Shown here: positions 1 through 6,292 of the stretch, one piece after another | How the letters are laid out: every line of letters begins with the position of its first letter | Numbering within the stretch: position 1 is the stretch's first letter | NCBI GenBank assembly: GCA_045591565.1 | Contig: JAZNTB010000055.1 | Span: forward strand, 1-6,752 | Direction of reading: 5' to 3' | Length of the DNA: 6,752 nucleotides | From: UBA1738 sp045591565 | GTDB lineage: Bacteria; Bacillota; Clostridia; UBA1381 | Notes under the pieces: model-generated | The model's input: only the letters and a program-made list of their open reading frames with translations | The model's database searches: none | What the model was told of the DNA's origin: nothing | Translations under genes and position numbers: made by a program

Positions 1-683
1 ACGGTGTCAAGGTCAATAACACATATGCCACAGCTTGTCTCCTCGTCAAACATTATGTTGTTAAGCTTTGTATCGTTGTGCGATACGCGAAGAGGAACGG
101 AGCCGTTTGCAATCCCGTCGGTAATAACGGATATCGTGTCCTTTCTTGCCTCTGCAAAGGCAATTTCGTCCGCAACATCTGAAACTCTTCCTGAAAGATT
201 TTTACTTATTGCATCTGTAAGCTGAGTATATCTTGCAGGTGTGTTATGGAAATCAGGAATTGTTTCAAATAGCGTTGATGCGGGATAGTCGGAAAGCATT
301 TCCTGAAATCTGCCGATAGCCTCAGCGGCGCTCTCTAACATTCGTGGGCTGTCGGTTGAGTTTACACAGAATGCTCTGTCGATGAATTTATAAACTCTGT
401 AATAATCCTCGCCGTCTTTTAAGTATGAATTTCCGTCAGCAGTTTTTACAACGGTAAGAGTTTCGCGCTCTGCATCTCTGCCTTGCTCAATAAGCTTTTT
501 CTTTATGTGCTCAGTTACATTGGTTATATTCTCCATAAGCTGCACAGGAGTTTTGAAAACTGCAGTGTTGATTTTCTGGAGAATGTATGGAGGGCACTTA
601 AAGGTGCTGTTTATGTGTCCGTCGCCGTAAGGAGAAATGTCCGATTCAATGCTGAACCGTGCAAGTATTTCATTACAATTCAT
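1..683 (-). CDS. nahK: N-acetylhexosamine 1-kinase-like sugar kinase (APH fold), C-terminus beyond the window
   Basis: Reading leftwards from ATG at 683 gives 227 codons without a stop, so the gene continues past base 1; the family is about 350-360 residues, so roughly the last third is missing. Visible: a nucleotide-binding loop region SPYGDGHINSTF (residues 17-28); ILQKIN then FKTPVQLMENI (34-52); the catalytic loop SHNDTKLNN (201-209) with the expected catalytic Asp204; and a metal-binding IDLDT (223-227) just at the edge. This combination is typical of the aminoglycoside-phosphotransferase-fold kinases that include Bifidobacterium NahK/LnpB, which phosphorylates GlcNAc and GalNAc at C1 using ATP in the cytoplasm; relatives are often misannotated as mucin desulfatases. 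An AGAAAGGA ribosome binding site (699-692) lies 8 nt before the ATG, and the gene follows galE by 18 bp, so the two are probably cotranscribed. Family assignment is firm; the exact sugar is inferred, and another hexose or hexosamine is possible. Confidence 0.8.
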   Translation of the reverse strand, partial: MNCNEILARFSIESDISPYGDGHINSTFKCPPYILQKINTAVFKTPVQLMENITNVTEHIKKKLIEQGRDAERETLTVVKTADGNSYLKDGEDYYRVYKFIDRAFCVNSTDSPRMLESAAEAIGRFQEMLSDYPASTLFETIPDFHNTPARYTQLTDAISKNLSGRVSDVADEIAFAEARKDTISVITDGIANGSVPLRVSHNDTKLNNIMFDEETSCGICVIDLDT

Positions 684-701
684 GGGAAAAATCCTTTCTC
701 A

Positions 702-1715
702 TCAGTTATTATATCCGTTTGGATTATTGGACTGCCATCTCCAGGAGTCTTCACACATTTCGGCAATTTCGCGCTTTGCTGTCCAGCCAAGCTCTGCTTT
801 TGCTTTTGCAGGATCTGCATAACATTCGGCAATATCACCCGGGCGTCTTTCTTCAATCTTATACGGAAGCTCTTTTCCGCACGCCTTTTCGAAAGCATGA
901 ACGACATCAAGTACGGAATATCCGTTACCTGTTCCGAGATTATATGTATGAACGCCTGATTCATTTGACTTTTTCTCGATAGCCTTCAAGTGACCGAGAG
1001 CGAGGTCGACAACATGGATGTAGTCTCTTACGCCTGTTCCGTCATGTGTAGGATAGTCGTTTCCGAAAACATGAATGTACTCAAGCTTACCGACAGCAAC
1101 CTGTGCTACATAAGGGAGCAGGTTGTTTGGGATTCCCTTAGGGTCTTCGCCTATTATGCCGCTCTTGTGTGCACCTATCGGATTGAAGTAGCGAAGAAGA
1201 GTGATAGACCATTTGTTGTTGGCAGCATATACATCCTTTAAAATGTTTTCTATCATCAACTTTGTTGCACCATATGGGTTTGTGGTTGATGTAGGGAAGT
1301 CCTCTGTGATTGGAACAGTTTTCGGCATACCGTAAACTGTCGCAGAAGAAGAGAATACAAGGTTAAAAACATTGTGCTTCTGCATTATATCAACGAGGTT
1401 TAATGTTCCTGTTATGTTATTGTGGTAGTATCTTATAGGGATTCTTGTGGATTCACCTACAGCTTTTAAGCCGGCGAAGTGAATAACAGAATCAAAATCA
1501 TTTTCTTCAAATACCTTCTCGGTTGCTTCATAGTCTAAAAGGTCTACCTTATAGAATGGAAAATCCTTTCCTGTCAGCTTTTTTACAGCGTCGAGTGACT
1601 TTTCGCAGGAATTGTCAAGGTTATCAAGAACTGCTATTTCGTAGCCTGCATTTAAAAGCTCCACGCAAGTATGTGAACCGATATATCCGGCTCCGCCGGT
1701 GACCAAAATTTTCAT
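702..1715 (-). CDS. galE: UDP-glucose 4-epimerase, probably also active on UDP-GlcNAc/UDP-GalNAc
   Basis: Encodes 337 residues, essentially the length of E. coli GalE. It is a short-chain dehydrogenase-type NAD enzyme interconverting UDP-glucose and UDP-galactose in the cytoplasm (Leloir pathway). Seen: the NAD-binding TGGAGYIG (6-13), HFAGLKAVGES (79-89), the catalytic SSSATVYG (122-129), the YGATK pair Tyr148/Lys152, and the substrate-binding NNLLPYVAQVAVG (197-209). At residue 298 there is Cys in the ECYAD stretch, where E. coli has Tyr299; Cys there is known to let GalE accept N-acetylated UDP-sugars, as in human GALE. The start at 1715 is chosen because a GGAGGTG site sits 8 nt upstream and the product begins MKILVTGG; the longer in-frame ATG at 1748 lies inside the -10 box. 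It is first gene of a leftward operon with the NahK-like kinase. Function is near certain; dual specificity is inferred. Confidence 0.97.
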   Translation of the reverse strand: MKILVTGGAGYIGSHTCVELLNAGYEIAVLDNLDNSCEKSLDAVKKLTGKDFPFYKVDLLDYEATEKVFEENDFDSVIHFAGLKAVGESTRIPIRYYHNNITGTLNLVDIMQKHNVFNLVFSSSATVYGMPKTVPITEDFPTSTTNPYGATKLMIENILKDVYAANNKWSITLLRYFNPIGAHKSGIIGEDPKGIPNNLLPYVAQVAVGKLEYIHVFGNDYPTHDGTGVRDYIHVVDLALGHLKAIEKKSNESGVHTYNLGTGNGYSVLDVVHAFEKACGKELPYKIEERRPGDIAECYADPAKAKAELGWTAKREIAEMCEDSWRWQSNNPNGYNN

Positions 1716-1723
1716 GCCCCAAA

Positions 1724-1730
1724 CACCTCC
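1724..1730 (-). promoter_or_regulatory. Ribosome binding site of galE (decides the start)
   Basis: GGAGGTG on the minus strand, 8 nt before the ATG at 1715. It selects this start over the in-frame ATG at 1748, which lies upstream of the site and within the predicted -10 hexamer. Confidence 0.85.
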
Positions 1731-1747
1731 ATTATATTTATAATGCA

Positions 1748-1776
1748 ATTATACAACACAAATTTCACTTAATCAA
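1748..1776 (-). promoter_or_regulatory. Predicted sigma-A promoter for the galE-nahK operon
   Basis: On the minus strand, TTGATT (1776-1771) is followed by a 17-bp spacer and a perfect TATAAT (1753-1748). Transcription would start near 1741, giving a leader of about 26 nt before the galE ATG. The match to the vegetative consensus is 4/6 and 6/6 at optimal spacing. Predicted by eye only. Confidence 0.7.
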
Positions 1777-1806
1777 TAGTAAAAATGACTAATTTGAAAA
1801 AAACTT

Positions 1807-1816
1807 GGTAATTACC
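1807..1816. promoter_or_regulatory. 10-bp perfect palindrome next to the pta promoter, possible operator
   Basis: GGTAATTACC is its own reverse complement and ends one base before the -35 box of the pta promoter. A nine-base near copy, GGTGATTAC (1851-1859, one mismatch), covers the expected transcription start. Centres are about 44 bp apart, so the two copies bracket the promoter. No transcription factor can be named from this; chance occurrence in AT-rich DNA is possible. Confidence 0.3.
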
Positions 1817-1817
1817 C

Positions 1818-1846
1818 TTGTAAAATTTTATTAAATATTGTATAAT
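1818..1846 (+). promoter_or_regulatory. Predicted sigma-A promoter for pta-ackA
   Basis: TTGTAA (1818-1823), a 17-bp spacer and a perfect TATAAT (1841-1846). The transcript would begin around 1853, leaving about 30 nt of leader that holds the strong AAAGGAG ribosome binding site (1868-1874), 8 nt from the pta ATG. It is divergent from, and does not overlap, the galE promoter. Confidence 0.75.
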
Positions 1847-1884
1847 TATGGGTGATTACTATTTTATAAAGGAGATAGCAGAAA

Positions 1885-2886
1885 ATGAGTCAATTTTTAG
1901 AGAGAATCAAAGAAAGAGCAAAGGCTGATAAAAAGACGGTTGTACTTCCTGAGTCTATGGACAGAAGAACTTTTGAAGCAGCAGCTACAATTTTAAAGGA
2001 GGACATCGCAAATATCATAATCATCGGAACTCCTGAGGAAGTAGAAGAGAATTCAAAGGGTCTTGATATTTCAAAGGCAACAATCATCAATCCGTTTACT
2101 TATGAAAAGACAGAGGAGTATATAAATTTGTTCGTTGAACTTAGAAAGTCAAAGGGTCTTACATATGAGGATGCTAAAAAGCAGGCACTTGGTGACTATA
2201 TGTACTATGCGTGCCTGATGGTTAAAGCAGGAGATGCTGATGGTGTTGTTTCAGGAGCATGTCACTCAACAGCTAACACATTAAAACCGAGTCTTCAGAT
2301 TATAAAGACAAAGCCGGGTGTTGCGCTTGTTTCAGCATTTTTCGTTATGGTGGTACCAAACTGTGAATATGGCGAAAACGGCACATTCATTTTTGCAGAC
2401 AGTGGTCTTGAGCAGAATCCGACTCCTGAAAAGCTTGCAGCAATCGCAGGCTGCTCAGCTGAATCATTTGAACTTTTGACAGAAAAGGAAGCAAAGGTTG
2501 CAATGCTTTCACACTCAACAATGGGAAGTGCAAAGCATGCAGATGTTGATAAGGTTGTAGAGGCAACAAAAATAGCAAAAGAACTTTATCCAAATGTTAA
2601 GCTTGACGGCGAGATGCAGCTTGATGCCGCAATTGTGCCGGAAATCGGCAAGTCAAAGGCTCCTGACTCAACAGTTGCAGGAGAGGCAAATGTACTTGTT
2701 TTCCCTGACCTTGATGCAGGAAATATCGGCTATAAGCTTGTTCAACGCTTAGCAAAGGCAGAGGCATACGGACCGGTAACACAGGGTATTGCAAAGCCTA
2801 TCAATGACCTATCACGCGGTTGCTCGGCAGACGATATCGTAGGCGTTGTGGCAATTACATGTGTGCAGGCTCAGGCAGAAAACTAA
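1885..2886 (+). CDS. pta: Phosphate acetyltransferase (phosphotransacetylase, EC 2.3.1.8)
   Basis: Encodes 333 residues, the short single-domain Pta typical of Gram-positive bacteria and Methanosarcina, without the extra N-terminal domains of E. coli Pta. It transfers the acetyl group of acetyl-CoA to phosphate, giving acetyl phosphate and CoA in the cytoplasm. Seen in order: VVLPESMDRR (19-28); DGVVSGACHSTANTLKPS (119-136), the family signature; FADSGLEQNPTPEKLA (170-185); MLSHSTMGSAKH (207-218); and DAGNIGYKLVQRL (277-289) followed by NDLSRGCSADD (307-317). Ser310, Arg311 and Asp317 occupy the places of the Ser, Arg and Asp that are important for catalysis in M. thermophila Pta (Ser309, Arg310, Asp316). 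The start has AAAGGAG 8 nt upstream. ackA follows after 23 bp, so the pair forms the standard acetate operon. A phosphate butyryltransferase is unlikely because the partner is acetate kinase and the signatures are those of Pta. Confidence 0.97.
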   Translation: MSQFLERIKERAKADKKTVVLPESMDRRTFEAAATILKEDIANIIIIGTPEEVEENSKGLDISKATIINPFTYEKTEEYINLFVELRKSKGLTYEDAKKQALGDYMYYACLMVKAGDADGVVSGACHSTANTLKPSLQIIKTKPGVALVSAFFVMVVPNCEYGENGTFIFADSGLEQNPTPEKLAAIAGCSAESFELLTEKEAKVAMLSHSTMGSAKHADVDKVVEATKIAKELYPNVKLDGEMQLDAAIVPEIGKSKAPDSTVAGEANVLVFPDLDAGNIGYKLVQRLAKAEAYGPVTQGIAKPINDLSRGCSADDIVGVVAITCVQAQAEN

Positions 2887-2891
2887 TTAAG

Positions 2892-2897
2892 AAAGGA
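2892..2897 (+). promoter_or_regulatory. Ribosome binding site of ackA (decides the start)
   Basis: AAAGGA in the short pta-ackA gap, 12 nt before the ATG at 2910, a slightly long spacing. It supports 2910 rather than the in-frame ATG at 2820 inside the end of pta, which would add 30 residues unlike any acetate kinase. Confidence 0.75.
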
Positions 2898-2909
2898 AGT
2901 AATTGTATA

Positions 2910-4109
2910 ATGAAAGTATTAGTAATTAATGCAGGAAGTTCATCACTTAAGTATCAGCTTATTGATATGGACACACACGCAGTTATGGCAAAGGGACTTT
3001 GCGAGAGAATTGGAATTGACGGTTCAAAGCTTACCCACAAAAATCTTATTGCAGGCACAGCTACAGTTTTCGAAAAAGCTATGAAGGATCATTCAGATGC
3101 AATCGCAATGGTAATTGATGCGCTTGTAAGTGCAGATTGCGGAGTTATTTCTTCAATGGAAGAAATCGGAGCAGTAGGGCACAGAGTTGTTCACGGCGGT
3201 GAAACCTTTGCGGATTCATGTGTTATTGATGATGCTGTTATGGCGGCAGTTAAGGATTGTATTCCGCTTGCACCGCTTCACAACCCTGCAAACATAATCG
3301 GTATCGAGGCTTGTGCAAAGCTTATGCCGAATGTAAAGCAGGTTGGTGTATTTGATACAGCGTTCCACCAGACAATGCCGGCAAATGCATATATGTATGC
3401 GCTGCCTTATGAAATGTATGAAAAGCATAAGATAAGAAAATACGGCTTCCACGGAACAAGTCATAAGTTTGTATCCGGCGAGGCTGCAAAGCTTTTAGGA
3501 AAGCCAATCGAAGAGCTGAAAATTATCACATGTCACTTAGGAAACGGCTCCTCTGTTTCTGCAGTTAAGAATGGCAAGTGTGTGGACACTTCAATGGGAT
3601 TCACACCGCTTGATGGTGTTGTAATGGGAACACGCTGCGGCTCTATCGACCCGGCTGTTGTAACATATCTTGTTGAAAACTGCGGAATGACAGCAAAGGA
3701 AGCTGATGCTATGATGAATAAGCAGTCAGGCGTTTTGGGTGTTTCGGGCGTTTCAAGCGACTTTAGAGACTTAACCGAAGCGGCGGATAACGGCAACGAG
3801 AGAGCAAAGCTTGCAACAGAGATGTTCTCATACAGCGTTAAGAAACTGGTTGGCTCATATGCAGCAGCAATGGGCGGCGTTGACGCTATTGTATTCACCG
3901 GCGGAATAGGAGAGAATGACGGAAGATACAGAAAAGCTATCACATCAGGCCTTGAGTTTATGGGCGCTATACTTGATGACGAAAAGAATAAAGTGCGCGG
4001 AGAGATTGCAGATATCTCAACAAGCGATGCTAAGGTTCGTACGCTTGTTATCCCGACAAACGAAGAGCTTATGATTGCACTTGACACAGAAAGACTCTTA
4101 AATAAATAA
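2910..4109 (+). CDS. ackA: Acetate kinase (EC 2.7.2.1)
   Basis: Encodes 399 residues, the normal AckA length. It transfers phosphate from acetyl phosphate to ADP, giving acetate and ATP, and so completes substrate-level phosphorylation with Pta; the reverse reaction activates acetate. Seen: VINAGSSSLKY (5-15), the ASKHA-fold phosphate-1 signature with Asn7; GHRVVHGG (90-97) with Arg92; GVFDTAFH (146-153) with the catalytic-type Asp149; GFHGTSH (179-185) with His181; CHLGNGSSVS (208-217) with His209; GTRCGSIDP (240-248) with Arg242; FTGGIGEND (329-337); and PTNEE (382-386) with Glu385. All positions known to matter in the M. thermophila enzyme are present in the expected order. The product starts MKVLVINAGSS, the family N-terminus. 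A butyrate or propionate kinase cannot be fully excluded by eye, but length, motifs and pairing with pta favour acetate kinase. The operon ends in the terminator just downstream. Confidence 0.97.
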   Translation: MKVLVINAGSSSLKYQLIDMDTHAVMAKGLCERIGIDGSKLTHKNLIAGTATVFEKAMKDHSDAIAMVIDALVSADCGVISSMEEIGAVGHRVVHGGETFADSCVIDDAVMAAVKDCIPLAPLHNPANIIGIEACAKLMPNVKQVGVFDTAFHQTMPANAYMYALPYEMYEKHKIRKYGFHGTSHKFVSGEAAKLLGKPIEELKIITCHLGNGSSVSAVKNGKCVDTSMGFTPLDGVVMGTRCGSIDPAVVTYLVENCGMTAKEADAMMNKQSGVLGVSGVSSDFRDLTEAADNGNERAKLATEMFSYSVKKLVGSYAAAMGGVDAIVFTGGIGENDGRYRKAITSGLEFMGAILDDEKNKVRGEIADISTSDAKVRTLVIPTNEELMIALDTERLLNK

Positions 4110-4114
4110 TATAC

Positions 4115-4158
4115 AAAAACTGCCTTGTAAGTTTAGTCAACTTTACGGGCAGTTTTTT
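4115..4158 (+). terminator. Intrinsic terminator of pta-ackA
   Basis: A 10-bp outer stem, AAAAACTGCC (4115-4124) with GGCAGTTTTT (4148-4157), continues inwards through GTAAGTT (4127-4133) pairing with AACTTTAC (4139-4146) with one bulged base. The right arm merges into six consecutive T residues (4153-4158). It begins six bases after the ackA stop codon. Confidence 0.9.
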
Positions 4159-4162
4159 GTTA

Positions 4163-4191
4163 TTCATGGCAGAATTTAGGGTAAATATTAT
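4163..4191 (+). promoter_or_regulatory. Weak candidate promoter for the EF-G paralogue
   Basis: TTCATG (4163-4168), 17 bp, then TATTAT (4186-4191) lie between the ackA terminator and the EF-G-like gene. The -10 is 5/6 but the -35 only 3/6. The strong terminator just upstream makes a separate promoter likely here; the exact position is uncertain, and read-through from ackA is an alternative. Confidence 0.35.
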
Positions 4192-4206
4192 AGTACCAAA
4201 TACTAT

Positions 4207-4212
4207 GGAGGG
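4207..4212 (+). promoter_or_regulatory. Ribosome binding site of the EF-G paralogue (decides the start)
   Basis: GGAGGG, 7 nt before the ATG at 4220. It rules out the in-frame ATG at 4157, which lies in the T-tract of the ackA terminator, and the ATG at 4205, which overlaps this site. Confidence 0.85.
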
Positions 4213-4219
4213 ATGCCAA

Positions 4220-6292
4220 ATGAACACTTATAAGATGGAAAACATAAGAAATGTGGCGGTTGTAGGCCACGGAAAGTGCGGAAAAAGCTCAATAATTGAG
4301 GCTATGCTATATAACAGCGGAGCAATTAACAGATTGGGTAAAAATGCAGATGGTACACTTACCACTGATTTTGATATAGAGGAGACAAAAAGGCAGATGT
4401 CAATTTCTACGGCAGTTGCGCCTGTTGAGTGGAAGGATACGAAGCTCAATATGCTCGATACACCGGGATATTTTGACTTTGTCGGCGAGGTTAAAGAGGG
4501 AATACGCGCAGCAGATTCTGCGCTTGTTGTCCTCTCAGGAAGGAGCGGTGTTTCCGTTGGTACAGAACAGACTTTTAAGTTTGCAAAGCAAAAGGGAGTA
4601 CCCATTGTATTCTTTGTAAACAAAATTGATGACCCAAGAGGCAATTATAAGCGAACTCTTGAAGAAATGAAGGAAAAATTCGGTAAAGCAATTACGCCGT
4701 TTGTTTATCCTATCAAGGAAGGCGATGAGTTTGAGGGCTTTGTTGATATTGTCGATATGACAGCGCGCCGTTATGAGGGGGCAAACAGGGTTGACATTCC
4801 GGTACCGGAGGGTATGGAAGAAACCGTTGCGCCGCTTCGTGATATGATTATGGAGGCTATTGCTGAAACAGACGATGCCTTGATGAACAAGTATTTCAAC
4901 GGTGAGGAATTCACTTTTGACGAAATCAAACAGGCTATCAGAAAAGGTGTTAAGGATGGAAGTATCTATCCTGTTTACTGCGGCTCCGGTGCTAATAATA
5001 TCGGTGTACGAAGCCTTATGGATGGTATTGGTAAATACCTGCCTGCTCCAAACGAGATTACTGAGGTTGCATATGATGCAAAAACAGGTGAGCCTGTTGA
5101 AGTTGTTCAGGAAGTGACGGATACAACCTCTGCAATCGTATTTAAAACTGTTGCGGACCCGTATGTTGGAAAAATGTCTTTCTTCAGAGTATATTCCGGA
5201 AGCGTAAAAGCTGACAGTACTCTTTATAATGCCAACAAGGCTGTAAAGGAAAGAATTGGAAAGATTTACTACCTTTGCGGAAAAACACAGATTGAAACCA
5301 AGACGGTTGAAGCAGGAGATATCGGAGTTGTAACCAAGCTTGAAAATACAAGCACGGGAGATACTCTTTGTGAGGAAAATAAGAATATTATTTTAACAGG
5401 TATAGAATTCCCTGCACCTACTCTTTCAATGGCAGTAGAAGCTGTTAAGAAGGGCGATGAGGAAAAGATTATTTCCGGTCTTACAAAGCTTGCAGAAGAG
5501 GATTTGACATTTACTCTCGGAAATAATACCGAAACAAAAGAAACCCTGATTAATGGACAGGGCGAACAACATATTGATGTTTTAGTTAATAAATTAAAGG
5601 CAAAATACGGAGTGGAAGTAAGTCTTAAAGCTCCGACCGTGCCATACCGCGAGACTATACGCTCAAAGGTTAAGGTTGAAGGCAAGCACAAAAAGCAATC
5701 CGGCGGACACGGTCAGTACGGTCATGTTTGGATTGAATTTGAACCGGGTATTACAGAGGAAATGACCTTTGAGGAGAAGGTATTCGGCGGAAGCGTTCCA
5801 AAGAATTATTTCCCTGCTGTAGAAAAGGGTCTTAGGGATGCGTGTAGCCAAGGTGTGCTTGCAGGATATCCTGTTGTTAACTTAAAGGCTACCCTGCTTG
5901 ACGGCTCATATCATCCTGTGGATTCTTCTGAAATGGCGTTCAAGACAGCGGCCCAGCTTGCATACCGTGAGGGATTAAAGCAGGCAAATCCGGTTATTTT
6001 AGAGCCAATTGGATATTTAAAGGCGTATGTGCCTGAGAGTATTATGGGAGATATTATCGGTGACATCAATAAGCGCCGTGGCCATATTATGGGAATGGGC
6101 GAGAGTGAAAAAGAAGGACTTAACCTGGTTGAAGCAGAGGTTCCTGTATCTGAGATGTTCAAGTATTCTACAGACCTTCGCTCAATGAGTCAGGGCAGAG
6201 GAAACTTTGAATTTGAGTTTGTAAGATATGATGTTGCACCGCAGCAGGTTGCCGATAAGGTCATTGCCGACTCGCAAAATCGAGCGCAGTGA
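4220..6292 (+). CDS. Elongation factor G-like translational GTPase (EF-G2/FusA2-type paralogue)
   Basis: Encodes 690 residues, full EF-G length, with all five domains. GTPase domain: G1 GHGKCGKS (16-23); switch I region FDIEETKRQMSIS (51-63), where canonical EF-G has RGITI; G3 DTPGYFDF (80-87), with Tyr84 in place of the usual His; G4 NKID (134-137); G5 CGSGANN (254-260). Domain II starts near 300 (SAIVFKTVADPYVGKMSFFR). Domain III holds GQGEQHIDVLVNKL (446-459). Domain IV has HKKQSGGHGQYGHVWIEFEPG (490-510) and GSYHPVDSSEMAF (562-574), the tip loops that enter the ribosomal decoding region. Domain V includes RRGHIMGM (619-626) and MSQGRGNFEFEF (656-667). The G2/G3 changes are those of the EF-G paralogue class called EF-G2 or FusA2-like, not of housekeeping FusA, which usually sits with rpsL/rpsG. 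A role in translocation or another ribosomal step is inferred. A Tet(M)-type ribosome protection protein is less likely. No strong terminator follows. Confidence 0.88.
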   Translation: MNTYKMENIRNVAVVGHGKCGKSSIIEAMLYNSGAINRLGKNADGTLTTDFDIEETKRQMSISTAVAPVEWKDTKLNMLDTPGYFDFVGEVKEGIRAADSALVVLSGRSGVSVGTEQTFKFAKQKGVPIVFFVNKIDDPRGNYKRTLEEMKEKFGKAITPFVYPIKEGDEFEGFVDIVDMTARRYEGANRVDIPVPEGMEETVAPLRDMIMEAIAETDDALMNKYFNGEEFTFDEIKQAIRKGVKDGSIYPVYCGSGANNIGVRSLMDGIGKYLPAPNEITEVAYDAKTGEPVEVVQEVTDTTSAIVFKTVADPYVGKMSFFRVYSGSVKADSTLYNANKAVKERIGKIYYLCGKTQIETKTVEAGDIGVVTKLENTSTGDTLCEENKNIILTGIEFPAPTLSMAVEAVKKGDEEKIISGLTKLAEEDLTFTLGNNTETKETLINGQGEQHIDVLVNKLKAKYGVEVSLKAPTVPYRETIRSKVKVEGKHKKQSGGHGQYGHVWIEFEPGITEEMTFEEKVFGGSVPKNYFPAVEKGLRDACSQGVLAGYPVVNLKATLLDGSYHPVDSSEMAFKTAAQLAYREGLKQANPVILEPIGYLKAYVPESIMGDIIGDINKRRGHIMGMGESEKEGLNLVEAEVPVSEMFKYSTDLRSMSQGRGNFEFEFVRYDVAPQQVADKVIADSQNRAQ

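Noticed and set aside
483..959. A 158-codon plus-strand reading frame across the nahK-galE junction
   Set aside because: It is antisense to two well supported genes, has no convincing ribosome binding site and its translation resembles no family. The minus-strand frames carry intact enzyme motifs.
1716..1748. Longer galE beginning at the ATG at 1748
   Set aside because: That ATG lies inside the -10 hexamer of the galE promoter, and the strong GGAGGTG site sits between it and the MKILVTGG start at 1715.
2820..2909. Longer ackA overlapping the end of pta
   Set aside because: The added 30 residues are out-of-frame pta sequence with no similarity to acetate kinases; 2910 has a ribosome binding site and gives the family N-terminus.
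1885..4109. Frequent AAGCTT and GCAAAGCTT words looking like dispersed repeats
   Set aside because: They are in-frame Ala-Lys-Leu codons with the preferred GCA AAG CTT choices, so they reflect codon bias and not a repeat family.
4157..4219. Longer EF-G-like protein beginning at the ATG at 4157
   Set aside because: The region is terminator T-tract and leader; GGAGGG at 4207-4212 places the start at 4220.
6271..6284. Inverted repeat CTCG/CGAG near the EF-G-like stop codon
   Set aside because: Only four base pairs, inside the coding sequence, with no T-run after it.
4220..6292. Tet(M)-type tetracycline resistance ribosome protection protein
   Set aside because: The protein has EF-G domain IV tip loops (SGGHGQYGHV and GSYHPVDSSE) and EF-G length, and the switch changes follow the EF-G2 paralogue pattern. 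There is no mobile element or leader peptide region of the Tet(M) kind nearby.
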